A DNA stretch of 38,857 bases from Nanobdellota archaeon (lineage in GTDB: Archaea; Nanobdellota; Nanobdellia; Parvarchaeales; Parvarchaeaceae): NCBI GenBank assembly GCA_021802505.1, contig JAJZXE010000007.1, positions 1 to 38,857 on the forward strand, read 5' to 3'. Shown piece by piece: positions 1 to 8,134 of this stretch. The position numbers were made by a program, and so were the translations under genes. The first letter of the stretch is position 1, and each line of letters opens with the position of its first letter. The notes under the pieces are model-generated. The model worked only from the letters and a program-made list of their open reading frames with translations, was not told the DNA's origin and did no database searches.

Positions 1-1
1 T

Positions 2-74
2 TGCTCCTGCCGGGATTTGAACCCGGGTCTGTGACTCGAGAGGCCACTGTCCTTGGCCGCTAGACTACAGGAGC
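2..74 (-). tRNA. tRNA-Glu (anticodon CTC)
   Basis: Read on the minus strand, the 7-bp acceptor stem (GCTCCTG with CAGGAGC), the T arm (CCGGG, loop TTCAAAT, CCCGG) and an anticodon stem with loop CTCTCGA all fold, putting CTC at the anticodon. The discriminator is A and no CCA is encoded. A TATA-like AT-rich stretch lies about 30 bp upstream, at 101-110. No intron is present. Sure of the tRNA and of the anticodon. Confidence 0.95.
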
Positions 75-168
75 GGCATAAATACTATTAAGATTCGCGT
101 ATTAATAAATTATAATGCCGCTTAAGAAAAAACACCAGATATATTAGCCCGTAATAATTATAAAGTTT

Positions 169-1278
169 ATGACTCTTAGGTATCTGGCCGCTTTAAGCAC
201 CACTGTTGGAACGATAGTCGGAGGAGGCATACTCGCACTGCCGTATGCGATAGAGAGAAGCGGCTTTTTTGAGGGAATTGCTCTTCTGGTTATTCTAGGA
301 ATAGCCTCCTTGCTTCTCACAATGTACACAGGAGAACTTTCCAGCCACTTTAAGAAACTCCACCAGCTGCCGATAATAATCAGCAAATACACCGGCAAAA
401 GACTGAGAATCCTAATCCTTATATTTCAGGTTCTTACGATTTACGGTGCACAGATAGCATATCTGACAGGGATAGCACTGGTCCTGGTTTTCCTTTTTGA
501 TATCCCGTATTCAATTTCCGTTCTGATTGTTTTCTTGTTGACTCTTCCGTTGATATACAAAGGATATCAACTAGTAGAAGAGGCGGAAACCCCTATGCTG
601 TTTATAAAAATAGGTCTTATAATAGCGGCATCCCTGGCCGTTTTTGGCCTGATTCACGCTGCAAATTTATACACCTACAAAATAAGCAATTTCTTGGGGC
701 CGTTTGGCGTGATATTATTCTCACTGACGGGCTATACGGTAATACCGGAAATAAAAGAGGAATTAGGTGGCATTAAAAAACTCACGAGCATCATCATTCT
801 TTCCTATATAATATCTATGCTGCTCTATGCTTTGTTTGCATTTGCATTTGTAGGCGCGTTCGGTCCCGCAGTTTCGGCGGTCGCTACTGATGGCATACAT
901 TCCATTTACTACGAAATACTTTTTTCCATTACGACTTTATTCCTTCTGATTACTCCATATATCGCACTAAGCCTTGTTCTAACGGATTCATTTACCTATG
1001 ATTTCGGTATCTCGAGAAAAGTCAGTACGTTTTTGGCGCTCGCATTGCCGTTTGCAATAGCTTTCTTTGATTTAAACTTTGAGAACGTGCTTAACTTTAC
1101 GGGAGGCATATTTATTTCTTTGCTGGCGATAATGCTGCTGTTAGCCGTCTTTATAGAACGTAGGAGAAGAGACGTTAAAAAGATAAAATACCTTGTGCCC
1201 GGGGGCAGTTATCTGCTGGTTTTCACGTTTATTGTAATGATTCTCGGCCTGGCGTATACAGTATACTCTGTAATATGA
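169..1278 (+). CDS. Amino-acid permease, aromatic amino acid/HAAAP-like
   Basis: A 369-residue polytopic membrane protein with about 10-11 hydrophobic segments. The first segment carries the Gly-rich motif TIVGGGILALPYA, typical of the TyrP/Mtr-type transporters in the APC superfamily, where the broken first helix forms the substrate site. It probably imports an aromatic or other neutral amino acid across the cytoplasmic membrane; the substrate cannot be read from sequence. A charged RRRR patch near residue 330 precedes the last helix. The TATA-like ATATATTA at about 138-146 is centred 27 bp before the ATG, so the mRNA is probably leaderless. The stop overlaps the Pelota start by 4 nt (ATGA), so the two genes are translationally coupled. 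Confidence 0.8.
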   Translation: MTLRYLAALSTTVGTIVGGGILALPYAIERSGFFEGIALLVILGIASLLLTMYTGELSSHFKKLHQLPIIISKYTGKRLRILILIFQVLTIYGAQIAYLTGIALVLVFLFDIPYSISVLIVFLLTLPLIYKGYQLVEEAETPMLFIKIGLIIAASLAVFGLIHAANLYTYKISNFLGPFGVILFSLTGYTVIPEIKEELGGIKKLTSIIILSYIISMLLYALFAFAFVGAFGPAVSAVATDGIHSIYYEILFSITTLFLLITPYIALSLVLTDSFTYDFGISRKVSTFLALALPFAIAFFDLNFENVLNFTGGIFISLLAIMLLLAVFIERRRRDVKKIKYLVPGGSYLLVFTFIVMILGLAYTVYSVI

Positions 1279-2267
1279 AAATTGTAAAATTAAATAGAAA
1301 GAACAATGTCATAAAAGCGGTGGTAAAATCCTACAGCGATCTGGTTTTCCTACAATATATAATAGAAAAAGGAGATGAGCTTACCGCATATTCCCGGAGA
1401 AAAGTCACTGTAGGCAGGTCGCAGGAGATAAAGACCATAAGGATAGGCATAGCCGTGGAGAAAATAGAATTGATGGAGAGTTCTCTGGACATCGGCGGAA
1501 AGATAACCTATTCATCGGATGAGAAGGTTCCGCTGCATAAGTACCACACCCTGTCGATAAGGAAAGGAATGGGGTTCATCCTGCAAAAAAACCGGCTGCT
1601 TAACTTTCAGGTAAGGCTGCTTAAACAGGCGGTTGAAACCTCTCCCAAGGTATTTATCTGCGTTTATGAGGAGGGTTATGCCCTTTTCTATGTCATGCTG
1701 AACTACCGTATAAAAAAGAAGATGGAACTGAAGAAGGACGTAAGCGGGAAGAGATTCAGCAATGAAAGCAGGAAGGCTTTCTTTGTCAAATTATCGGCAA
1801 TGCTGCAGGAAGAATATAAAAAGGGATATAATGCGTTTATAGTTGCAGGCAAGGCGCTGGACAACGAGGATCTAAGAAAAACGTATCTGAAAAGCCTTAA
1901 CATCGTATACGAGACCGTTTCATACGCTGATACTGGCTTGAAGGAACTTTTATCCAGAGACAGCATAAACGAAGCACTGGGAAACGCCCGTCTGTCCATC
2001 CAAAGTCAGCTGATGAGTGAATATTTAACGGGCATATCAAAAAACGACAAAAGATACTGTTACGGGAATAAGGAGATACTTGAGCATTTGGATGAAAAAA
2101 AGCCCTTACAGGCGCTGCTGTCAAAAGAATATATACTGGATAATAAAGAAATTGTGGAAAAACTTGATAATTTTGGCTGCGAAATAGTCCTATTCGATGA
2201 AAATGATGATTCACTGAATCAATTGAATGCATTCGGCGGAATACTTGTAAAATTTGCAAGTATTTGA
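1275..2267 (+). CDS. pelA: mRNA surveillance protein Pelota (Dom34)
   Basis: At 330 residues this matches archaeal Pelota throughout: an N-terminal Sm-like domain (starting MKIVKLN, with the RKVTVGRSQEIKTIRIGIAVEKIE region typical of the family), a central RNase H-like fold and a C-terminal eRF1-like domain. In Archaea, Pelota pairs with aEF1A and ABCE1 to rescue ribosomes stalled on mRNAs. It lacks the GGQ loop of aRF1, as expected for Pelota, so it should not hydrolyse peptidyl-tRNA itself. It is slightly shorter than the usual roughly 350 residues. The ATG overlaps the upstream permease stop by 4 nt, so it is cotranscribed with a transporter that has no obvious functional link. Confidence 0.9.
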   Translation: MKIVKLNRKNNVIKAVVKSYSDLVFLQYIIEKGDELTAYSRRKVTVGRSQEIKTIRIGIAVEKIELMESSLDIGGKITYSSDEKVPLHKYHTLSIRKGMGFILQKNRLLNFQVRLLKQAVETSPKVFICVYEEGYALFYVMLNYRIKKKMELKKDVSGKRFSNESRKAFFVKLSAMLQEEYKKGYNAFIVAGKALDNEDLRKTYLKSLNIVYETVSYADTGLKELLSRDSINEALGNARLSIQSQLMSEYLTGISKNDKRYCYGNKEILEHLDEKKPLQALLSKEYILDNKEIVEKLDNFGCEIVLFDENDDSLNQLNAFGGILVKFASI

Positions 2268-2282
2268 TTACAGTGAACTCAA

Positions 2283-2318
2283 GTTACCTTTAAAAGGTAA
2301 CATATTAAGTTTAAATAT
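2283..2318 (+). promoter_or_regulatory. 19-bp perfect palindrome plus TATA box before the GtrA-type gene
   Basis: GTTACCTTTAAAAGGTAAC at 2283-2301 has 9-bp perfect arms around one central A. A TATA-like TTTAAATAT at 2310-2318 follows, centred 26 bp before the ATG at 2340, which implies a leaderless transcript. The palindrome sits where the BRE and an upstream operator would be. It could instead be a hairpin ending the pelA transcript, but no T-run follows it. Confidence 0.5.
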
Positions 2319-2339
2319 CCGCTAGTGTTTCTGTAAATA

Positions 2340-3353
2340 ATGAACAGTCCGAGCATAGCCTTTCTTCTGCCTTCGTTCATAGGTCAGAAAAGCGTTCAAA
2401 GAAGGGAGTTTCTTGATAAGCTTAATGGACTGGTGACTGAGAAAGTGCTTGTCATACTTGATTCCCAGGAAGAGGAGGAAGAAAGGTGGGGCAATCTGAT
2501 ACTGGTAAAGTTGGATCATAAAAGGCTGTTAGGAGACGGCTTCCGGTTGAGTCTATCGGCCGCCTTAAATTTCGGGGTGGAAAAGGTAGTAACCTTCGAG
2601 AATTATTCCATCGAAAACGTTTCCTGGTTCAAGAATTACCTAAACGGCGGCAATTTAATAGAGACCGGAAAAAGGAACTTCAGAGAGATGCTTGTAACGG
2701 AGATATCGAATTTACTTTCCTTTGGTAATGCTTATAACAACTTCTCGTTTAACAGGATACTGACAAAGGAAGCAGCTACCCTTTTAAGAGATACAAAATT
2801 AACCGGAAAATCATTCATGGTTGAATCAATAAACACCCTTAACGCGCACGGGATACATACCACGGAGATAATCCGCAGCGATTACGGGAAGGACAAGAAA
2901 AAGATAAACATGGCGGAGATGGCGGAATCTATAATAAAAAGCTTTAATAAAACGTCGATAAATTACAGTCTGATCTCTTCTTTTTCCTATTTAATAAATC
3001 TTTTAATGGTTTATGCGAGTCTGAGCCTGGGGTTTTTCTATCCAGTAGCAGTGCTTTTGGGCGGGGAAATAAGCGGCATATCAAATTTCATTGTCAATGA
3101 AAAGCTTAATTTCAAAAACAAGGGCTTTCTAAGCTCGGCGTACCGTTTCGGTAAATTCAATGCCTTTGTATTAGGGGTAGTGGCCTTTGATATCCTGCTG
3201 ATAAGCTTTATCTCAAGGTATCTTTTAGTGGTCGGCAAGACAGATTTTGCAGTTATATCCACTTTTTCGATAGTATTTGTCTCAGCAGTGTCCCTTTTCC
3301 TTACAAATAAAATGATATGGGGCACCGGGAATCACCAGAGGATATTCCTCTGA
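2340..3353 (+). CDS. Glycosyltransferase-like protein with C-terminal GtrA membrane domain
   Basis: A 337-residue two-part protein. Residues 1 to about 195 look like a GT-A (GT2) fold of the dolichol-phosphate sugar synthase type, and residues 210-330 form a four-helix GtrA domain with the family's NFIVNEKLNF-like signature (family NF..N+...F). The same fusion is known in archaeal dolichol-phosphate mannose synthases. The catalytic half is odd: it starts LPSFIGQK where the family has a VVIPTYNE-like strand, and I see no DXD metal-binding motif, so it may be catalytically dead or very divergent. A role in lipid-linked sugar handling for surface glycans is inferred. It stands alone behind its own palindrome-containing promoter. 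Confidence 0.65.
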   Translation: MNSPSIAFLLPSFIGQKSVQRREFLDKLNGLVTEKVLVILDSQEEEEERWGNLILVKLDHKRLLGDGFRLSLSAALNFGVEKVVTFENYSIENVSWFKNYLNGGNLIETGKRNFREMLVTEISNLLSFGNAYNNFSFNRILTKEAATLLRDTKLTGKSFMVESINTLNAHGIHTTEIIRSDYGKDKKKINMAEMAESIIKSFNKTSINYSLISSFSYLINLLMVYASLSLGFFYPVAVLLGGEISGISNFIVNEKLNFKNKGFLSSAYRFGKFNAFVLGVVAFDILLISFISRYLLVVGKTDFAVISTFSIVFVSAVSLFLTNKMIWGTGNHQRIFL

Positions 3354-3409
3354 CCGTAATCGTAGGCAGCATGGATAAACACGGTGTGTTTTATATCCTG
3401 AAAGAATTA

Positions 3410-3481
3410 TGGACCGGCCGAGATTTGAACTCGGAGCCTTCACGATGCGAACGTGACGTCATGCCGTTAGACCACCGGCCC
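3410..3481 (-). tRNA. tRNA-Ala (anticodon CGC)
   Basis: On the minus strand the acceptor stem pairs GGGCCGG with CCGGTCC, giving the G3-U70 wobble pair that is the main alanyl-tRNA synthetase identity element. The anticodon stem TCACG/CGTGA carries loop TTCGCAT, so the anticodon is CGC. The T arm is CCGAG/CTCGG. The discriminator is A, CCA is not encoded, and there is no intron. An AT-rich TATA-like stretch lies at about 3502-3512. Confidence 0.95.
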
Positions 3482-3527
3482 ATACTCTTTATAAACAGCA
3501 TTTGTTAATATTTATAATGTTTAATTT

Positions 3528-3953
3528 ATGGCAAGGAAACTGAAGGATCTTTTATTTAAAAATACTGCGTTTTATCTCCTGCTCGGTATTGTATTAGCCG
3601 TATTTATCGCGAGGGCCTACGTTTATTTCGGAGGAAACCTCGGTCTGGGTTATGACGGCATAAGTTTTCATCACATTTTTCTCGGTATAATACTTGTTAT
3701 CGTGAGCGGCTTTGTATTCTTTACCTTTAATGATAAGCTTGCGAAGAATAAAATGGTCATGAATGTTATGGCGGTTATATTCGGATTTGGGGCGGGACTT
3801 ATAACGGATGAGGCCAATTTTCTCATAAGCGTCGGTCACTACTACAATTTAAGCAATTATTATCAGCCTATCAACGGATATGTAGATACTGTCTTCATAG
3901 CTATTGTAGTCCTGCTTCTGGTTTTCTCTTTATTCAGCAGGAAATCAAAGTAA
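3528..3953 (+). CDS. Four-helix integral membrane protein of unknown function
   Basis: 141 residues with four predicted transmembrane helices (about 15-33, 47-66, 77-97 and 119-137). Between helices 1 and 2 there is an FHHIFLG motif, and after helix 3 a GFGAGLITDEANFL motif. Small archaeal membrane proteins with a HH...G and a downstream DE pair exist, which would suit metal or haem binding in the membrane, but I do not recognise a characterised family. The 3' end overlaps the convergent YbaK-type gene by 20 bp. Confidence 0.6.
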   Translation: MARKLKDLLFKNTAFYLLLGIVLAVFIARAYVYFGGNLGLGYDGISFHHIFLGIILVIVSGFVFFTFNDKLAKNKMVMNVMAVIFGFGAGLITDEANFLISVGHYYNLSNYYQPINGYVDTVFIAIVVLLLVFSLFSRKSK

Positions 3954-4395
3954 TCTCGGCCGAGAGCGCCTCTGCAAATCCCTCTGTTTTTATCTTTATA
4001 ACTGCGTTTTTAGTGCCGGCAGAAACCCATACGGATTCGTGGTCAAAAACCTCTCCGTCTATAATTATTTTGTATAAGCCGTCGTTTCTAACGGGTGCGA
4101 CTCCCCCAGGCTCAAATCCCGTTTTTTCGTCTATAAATCCAGCATCCGCCTTTTTTACGGTCTTTCCCAGAAATTCTTCCAGTTTTTCCACGTCCACTTT
4201 TTTGTCCCCCTCTAATATAACCAGCACCGCATTGCCTTCACAGTCGAATACGATAGATTTAGCGATTTCACCCATTTCACAGCCTATAACTCTAGCGGCC
4301 TCAGCAGAACTCACCGTGCTGTCTCTTGTTTCTATGAAATCCTGAAAAAGATTTTTAGCCTTAAAGAAACCCATTACTTCTTTCTTTCCTGTCAT
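3934..4395 (-). CDS. YbaK/ProX-type aminoacyl-tRNA deacylase domain protein
   Basis: 153 residues matching the YbaK/EbsC/ProXp fold. This is a stand-alone trans-editing domain that in known members hydrolyses mischarged tRNA, for example Cys-tRNA(Pro) or Ala-tRNA(Pro). Visible signatures are the helix-strand AKSIVF with the conserved Lys, the strand VLVILEGDKKVD, and the loop GFEPGGVAPV that lines the active site. Substrate specificity cannot be assigned. Its ATG directly follows the stop of the upstream deoxyribosyltransferase-like gene with no spacer, so the two are one operon. Its 3' end overlaps the convergent membrane-protein gene by 20 bp. Confidence 0.8.
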   Translation of the reverse strand: MTGKKEVMGFFKAKNLFQDFIETRDSTVSSAEAARVIGCEMGEIAKSIVFDCEGNAVLVILEGDKKVDVEKLEEFLGKTVKKADAGFIDEKTGFEPGGVAPVRNDGLYKIIIDGEVFDHESVWVSAGTKNAVIKIKTEGFAEALSAEITLISC

Positions 4396-4908
4396 CTAGT
4401 TTTTGTACCTGTCGGCGGCTTTCTTGTATACTGGTAATTCATCCACCGAGAAAAATATCCTTTTTCCGTTTTGGATCGCAATTCTCAGCTCGTTGTCTGC
4501 TCCCTTGGAAGCTCCTATACTGTGGTTGTAATACAGGATTGAATCGCACATATTCAGCCATTCTATGTCAGCCTCGGTGTAATACTTGTAGGATAAGGCT
4601 TTTTTCCCGTACAAATGCATAAAGTGCGAGAAATGCGGTATATATACCAGGTGGCCTTTTTCTATTACTCCCACCCCTATGTTGATGGCTGTGAGGGTGT
4701 TTTCATGGGCTTTTCTCGCCGCATCGTGCATACTGGCCCCATACGGAGTATACGGCCCGGCAATATACACCGTTAAACTGCGGTCTATAACATTCTGATC
4801 CTTCTTTATATTCTTTCTTTGCTTTATTATCTCTTCCAGTGTTTTCTGCGCCTCTTCATTTTTTTCATCCGATAAAAACGAAGCCAATAATTCAAGTCTG
4901 TTCTTCAT
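4396..4908 (-). CDS. Nucleoside 2-deoxyribosyltransferase-like (DUF4406-type) protein
   Basis: 170 residues. An N-terminal helical, charged segment (1-45) precedes a Rossmann-like domain beginning VYIAGPYTP, followed by GHLVYIPHFSH, the acidic ADIEWLNMCDSILYY and GADNELRIA. This order is characteristic of the nucleoside deoxyribosyltransferase/DUF4406 superfamily, whose members cleave or transfer the N-glycosidic bond of deoxynucleosides or nucleotides. The exact substrate is unknown. A TATA-like CTTAAATAG lies 26-33 bp upstream of the ATG on the minus strand, so it has its own promoter downstream of the S9 gene. The YbaK-type gene follows immediately. Confidence 0.7.
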   Translation of the reverse strand: MKNRLELLASFLSDEKNEEAQKTLEEIIKQRKNIKKDQNVIDRSLTVYIAGPYTPYGASMHDAARKAHENTLTAINIGVGVIEKGHLVYIPHFSHFMHLYGKKALSYKYYTEADIEWLNMCDSILYYNHSIGASKGADNELRIAIQNGKRIFFSVDELPVYKKAADRYKN

Positions 4909-4948
4909 AAATATGCAAAAGATAACCTATGCTATTTAAGTGTTTTTC

Positions 4949-5344
4949 TCACCTGTAACTTGTCTGTTTAAGCGCTCTCGCGGCGCTTCTGTAGGGCTTC
5001 TGCGCCTCAGTCTGCCGCTTGTCGTCTACAAGCATAGTCCTGTCATACTCTAAGAATTTTTTTCTCAGGCTCTTTTCTTTTTTTACAAGGCATTTTGCCA
5101 CCGCAGACCTTATTGTCTGCGCCCTGGCGTTGTATCCCCCGCCGTGAATCATTATATCTATGTCGTATTTCTTATAAAGATCATCGGAAAGTTCAATAGG
5201 CTCGGAAGCTATTTCTTTGAACAGTTTATCATTAAATGAATAGAGCGATTTTCCGTTCACAAATACGTTGCCGCTGCCTTCTTTTATCACCGCGTTTGCA
5301 ACCGCGGTTTTTCTCTTTGCGACAACCATCGTATTCTTTTTCAT
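4949..5344 (-). CDS. rps9: Small ribosomal subunit protein uS9
   Basis: 131 residues covering the whole uS9 protein. It starts with the VVAKRKTAVANAVI strand, has the GGGYNARAQTIRSAVAKCL core, and ends with the invariant basic tail finishing in SYR that reaches the ribosomal P site. The ATG overlaps the end of the uL13 gene by 4 nt, reproducing the L13-S9 pair conserved across domains. In many Archaea this pair is followed by RNA polymerase subunit N, which is not seen here; the next gene downstream is a nucleotide-metabolism gene. Confidence 0.95.
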   Translation of the reverse strand: MKKNTMVVAKRKTAVANAVIKEGSGNVFVNGKSLYSFNDKLFKEIASEPIELSDDLYKKYDIDIMIHGGGYNARAQTIRSAVAKCLVKKEKSLRKKFLEYDRTMLVDDKRQTEAQKPYRSAARALKQTSYR

Positions 5345-5757
5345 GCTTTGCTCCTTTCTTTAAGTATATTTGCAAGTTCTCCTATTTTAACCCTGTGTAT
5401 AGGCCGGTCTATCCTTATTTTTGCAACCTGGACCATTTCCTTCTCCTTTAGTTCATCCGGCAGACCCTCAAAGACCCTTACGTTCTTAAAGGCCTCTCTG
5501 CCGTGGTATCTCTTGTTCTTTAGCATCCCCCTGATGGCCCTTCTCACAATCCCTTTTGTATCTCTAGGGAAGAAAGGGCCTTTTGACATGGTTCCTATCC
5601 TTCTCCGTTCAAGGTATTTTTTAAGTATGCTGTTTTTGTTTCCGATTATGACTATCTCACTTGCGTTTACTATCTCTACCCTCTCGCCCTCCAATGCAGA
5701 CTTTGCTGCGAACGTCGCAAGTCTTCCAAGTACTGAATCCTTTCCGTCAATTATCAT
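5341..5757 (-). CDS. rpl13: Large ribosomal subunit protein uL13
   Basis: 138 residues with the uL13 signatures VLGRLATFAAKSALEG, the KGPFFPRDTKGIVRRAIRGML core and the basic KRYHGREAFKNVRVFEG stretch. It is the first gene of the uL13-uS9 operon. On the minus strand a TATA-like GTTTAAATTTG (about 5783-5792) stands 27-30 bp before the ATG, so a leaderless transcript is likely. Length is normal for archaeal L13. Confidence 0.95.
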   Translation of the reverse strand: MIIDGKDSVLGRLATFAAKSALEGERVEIVNASEIVIIGNKNSILKKYLERRRIGTMSKGPFFPRDTKGIVRRAIRGMLKNKRYHGREAFKNVRVFEGLPDELKEKEMVQVAKIRIDRPIHRVKIGELANILKERSKA

Positions 5758-5790
5758 ATCTTTAAATAGAATACGTGTCCAAATTTAAAC

Positions 5791-7068
5791 CTATCGTTGT
5801 GTTTGACCGTCTTTTTCGTTCAGTGCCGTTCCAACATGCATCGTCTTTTCCCAGTCCTTCCTGCCCTTTATCTCGCGGATTAGCGCCCTGGTTCCAGCGA
5901 CCCACTGCAAGGCCCAGTACAGCGGAAGAGTTCCACCAACTATAGCAGATTTGATGTAAGGGTGTTTTTCGGCCTTTTCCTTCAGTGAATCATAGTATGC
6001 TCTACCCTGTAAATAACAGTAAGCGCCTATGCATGAAAGATTAAAGTATGCAAGGTATGAAAACGAGTCCATTCCTATATTGGATGCATACATATATGCG
6101 CTTAATCCCAGTCCCGCCAGGTTTATTGTACCTATGAATGAGTTTATTCCCGAAGCGAATATTTTTATTCTTTCGCCCGCGTCCAAATCCTTCTTTTTCA
6201 TGTATTTAACCGACGTAGAAATCTTTCCCTGCGACCATCTCGTCCTCTGTTTAAACCAGCTTTTAAGGTTTTGAGGCGTTTCCTCCATCGTTATAACATC
6301 CATGTACCCTATCCTGTATTTTTTCCCATCTTTCTGCCGGTTACTATACATCCTCATGGCAAGTTCATAATCCTCTGTAAGGTTACCTTCTTCCCACCCG
6401 TTCAGTTCATTTAAAATTTCTCTTCTGAAAAAATTGGTCGTTCCGCCGAACGGAAGTATATACCCGGATTTGCTTATCCTGCTCATGTACCCGTCATACC
6501 AGCAGCGGTATTCGGCTGCGAACTGACGGTCCAGCCAGGTATTGTTCGATTCCTTTAGTCTCAATCTGCCCTGTACCGCATCATAGCCATGCTTCGAAAA
6601 GTTATAGGCTACTTTCTTGAACAGCCCCGGATCTATCGAATCCTCCGAATCAAGAACCCCAATTACGTTGCCGGTGGCTTTTTCCAGTCCGGCGTTTAAT
6701 GCCCGCGGCTTGCCTCTGTTCTTTTTTCCTTCGAGGGTAATGTGTTTTATATTGCCGTATTTTTTCGAGAGATATTCCGATATCCTGTCGGTTTTGAAAT
6801 CATCTTTTTCTGTAATCAGCAGAAGCTCAAGATTGCCATAATCCGCCTTTTCTATCCTGTTCACATTTTTTATAATTACGCTTTCTTCTTTATAGGCCGG
6901 TAAAAGCACCGATATCTTGGGTTCATCTTCTATTTTACCTTCTTCTTCCTTTTCATTTTTGCGGTACTTGATGAAGGGATACATGCTATAAATATTGCTA
7001 AACGCCCAGAAACCGTTGAAGAAGGCGAAACTTCCGCGTACATATTCAGATAAAATTTCGACAGACAT
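5791..7068 (-). CDS. Membrane GT2 glycosyltransferase, cellulose-synthase-like
   Basis: 425 residues. An N-terminal hydrophobic anchor (about 15-33) is followed by a GT-A domain with ISVLLPAYKEES, the metal-binding DSED (near residue 140), GGTTNFFRR, TEDYELAMRM and QRTRW. The last is the QXXRW motif of processive family 2 enzymes. Two or more hydrophobic segments follow (about 310-405). It should transfer sugar from a nucleotide donor on the cytoplasmic face, possibly extruding a polysaccharide; acceptor and sugar are unknown. A TATA-like ATTAAAATATAG sits about 28 bp before the start. It is a single-gene unit beside the L13 operon. Confidence 0.85.
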   Translation of the reverse strand: MSVEILSEYVRGSFAFFNGFWAFSNIYSMYPFIKYRKNEKEEEGKIEDEPKISVLLPAYKEESVIIKNVNRIEKADYGNLELLLITEKDDFKTDRISEYLSKKYGNIKHITLEGKKNRGKPRALNAGLEKATGNVIGVLDSEDSIDPGLFKKVAYNFSKHGYDAVQGRLRLKESNNTWLDRQFAAEYRCWYDGYMSRISKSGYILPFGGTTNFFRREILNELNGWEEGNLTEDYELAMRMYSNRQKDGKKYRIGYMDVITMEETPQNLKSWFKQRTRWSQGKISTSVKYMKKKDLDAGERIKIFASGINSFIGTINLAGLGLSAYMYASNIGMDSFSYLAYFNLSCIGAYCYLQGRAYYDSLKEKAEKHPYIKSAIVGGTLPLYWALQWVAGTRALIREIKGRKDWEKTMHVGTALNEKDGQTQR

Positions 7069-7111
7069 GACACATTCAATTATTTACTATATTTTAATGA
7101 TAAATTGTTAT

Positions 7112-7327
7112 TTAAATAACTATCTCATTCTTTGCTGCCCAATCAAGCAGTTTTACTATGTCTTCTACAGAATACTTTCTCACCGAATCAGGCAGCACCT
7201 TTAATATCCTGTCCAGAGGCGGGATATACGGTTTCATGGCAGGTGGGATGACGGAATATGCCTTGACCAATGAAGTCAGTATCTCTTCCGCATCCGCATT
7301 GCTTATATTCGTGCCGGCGAATCCCAT
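7112..7327 (-). CDS. Small helical protein of unknown function (71 residues)
   Basis: A 71-residue soluble protein, mostly helical, with a Pro-rich centre (VIPPAMKPYIPPLDRIL). No family recognised. The ATG begins one base after the stop of the upstream 73-residue membrane protein, which supports it as a real second gene of a two-gene unit. It could be a cytoplasmic partner of that membrane protein; nothing in the sequence decides this. Confidence 0.5.
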   Translation of the reverse strand: MGFAGTNISNADAEEILTSLVKAYSVIPPAMKPYIPPLDRILKVLPDSVRKYSVEDIVKLLDWAAKNEIVI

Positions 7328-7328
7328 C

Positions 7329-7550
7329 TTAATAATATTTAAAATATTTTCCCATCTTGGAATGAAAGCTTAAACCCATCAGTATTAGTCCTATAACTAT
7401 GAATAATATGGCGGAATACTGCTGCTGAAGAGGTATAAACGAAAAAAGCTGGCTTATGTAACCGCCTATCGTCGGTACACTTAATCCAAGAAAGGATACT
7501 CCACCAAGGAGGAATATAACCAGTCCTATAAAAAACAGTGATTTTATCAT
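7329..7550 (-). CDS. Small two-helix membrane protein
   Basis: 73 residues with two transmembrane helices (about 4-25 and 46-63) and a short basic C-terminal tail (SFHSKMGKYFKYY). No family recognised. A TATA-like GGTTAAATTAAG lies about 28-30 bp upstream of the ATG on the minus strand. It forms a tight pair with the 71-residue gene. Its promoter is back-to-back with that of the zinc-ribbon/Hsp20 gene. Confidence 0.5.
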   Translation of the reverse strand: MIKSLFFIGLVIFLLGGVSFLGLSVPTIGGYISQLFSFIPLQQQYSAILFIVIGLILMGLSFHSKMGKYFKYY

Positions 7551-7636
7551 ATATTCTATTAGATTTTTTCTTAATTTAACCTTTTCTTAAGATGCGTAGC
7601 AAGTTATATATCTAATCGGCTACAAAAGAATAGAGT

Positions 7637-8134
7637 ATGCAGAGGAAACAGTGTCAGTTTTGCGGTTTATCAGTCGAAAAGGAATGGAGCTTTTGCCCCC
7701 AGTGCGGCAGGCCCCTGCGGACACAGGGGATAAACATAAGCGGTATAAATATAGACGTCACAAAGATGATACGGGAGCTGATGCCGCAGGTTTTAAACGG
7801 CGCGATGGACGGCTCCATATTTGTCAGCAAGCAGAACGAAAGGCCGCAAAGGAAAGAAACCGGTGCAAGATCCTCTTTTCCGGCAAAAGAGGTGATAGAA
7901 CCCGAGGACCTCGTTTCAAAGCACGGTAACACGGTTATACACGCCATAAGCCTGCCGGGGGTCAAGGACAAATCAGATATAGATATAAACAAGATGGAAA
8001 ATTCCATAGAGGTGCGGGCCAAGAACGGGGACAAGCTTTATCTCAAGATCCTGAGAAGGGACAGGAAACAAAGCGTAGTTTCGGAAGAGTTTGCCAACGA
8101 GAACCTTATTCTTGTTTTAAGGAAATTAAATTAA
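7637..8134 (+). CDS. Zinc-ribbon protein with C-terminal Hsp20/alpha-crystallin-like domain
   Basis: 165 residues. The N-terminus has a rubredoxin-like zinc ribbon with Cys6-X2-Cys9 and Cys20-X2-Cys23. A linker follows, and residues of about 88-165 resemble the beta-sandwich core of small heat-shock proteins or the archaeal ArsA-associated Hsp20-like domain (HAISLPGVKDKSDIDINK, then SIEVRAKNGDKLYLKILRR). It probably binds other proteins as a chaperone or adaptor. The IXI-type C-terminal oligomerisation motif is not evident. A TATA-like GTTATATATCT at 7603-7613 stands 29 bp before the ATG. The function is inferred from fold-level resemblance only. Confidence 0.6.
   Translation: MQRKQCQFCGLSVEKEWSFCPQCGRPLRTQGINISGINIDVTKMIRELMPQVLNGAMDGSIFVSKQNERPQRKETGARSSFPAKEVIEPEDLVSKHGNTVIHAISLPGVKDKSDIDINKMENSIEVRAKNGDKLYLKILRRDRKQSVVSEEFANENLILVLRKLN

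Noticed and set aside
3317-3508. 63-residue frame after the GtrA-type gene
   Set aside because: It runs through the tRNA-Ala gene on the opposite strand and has no coding character.
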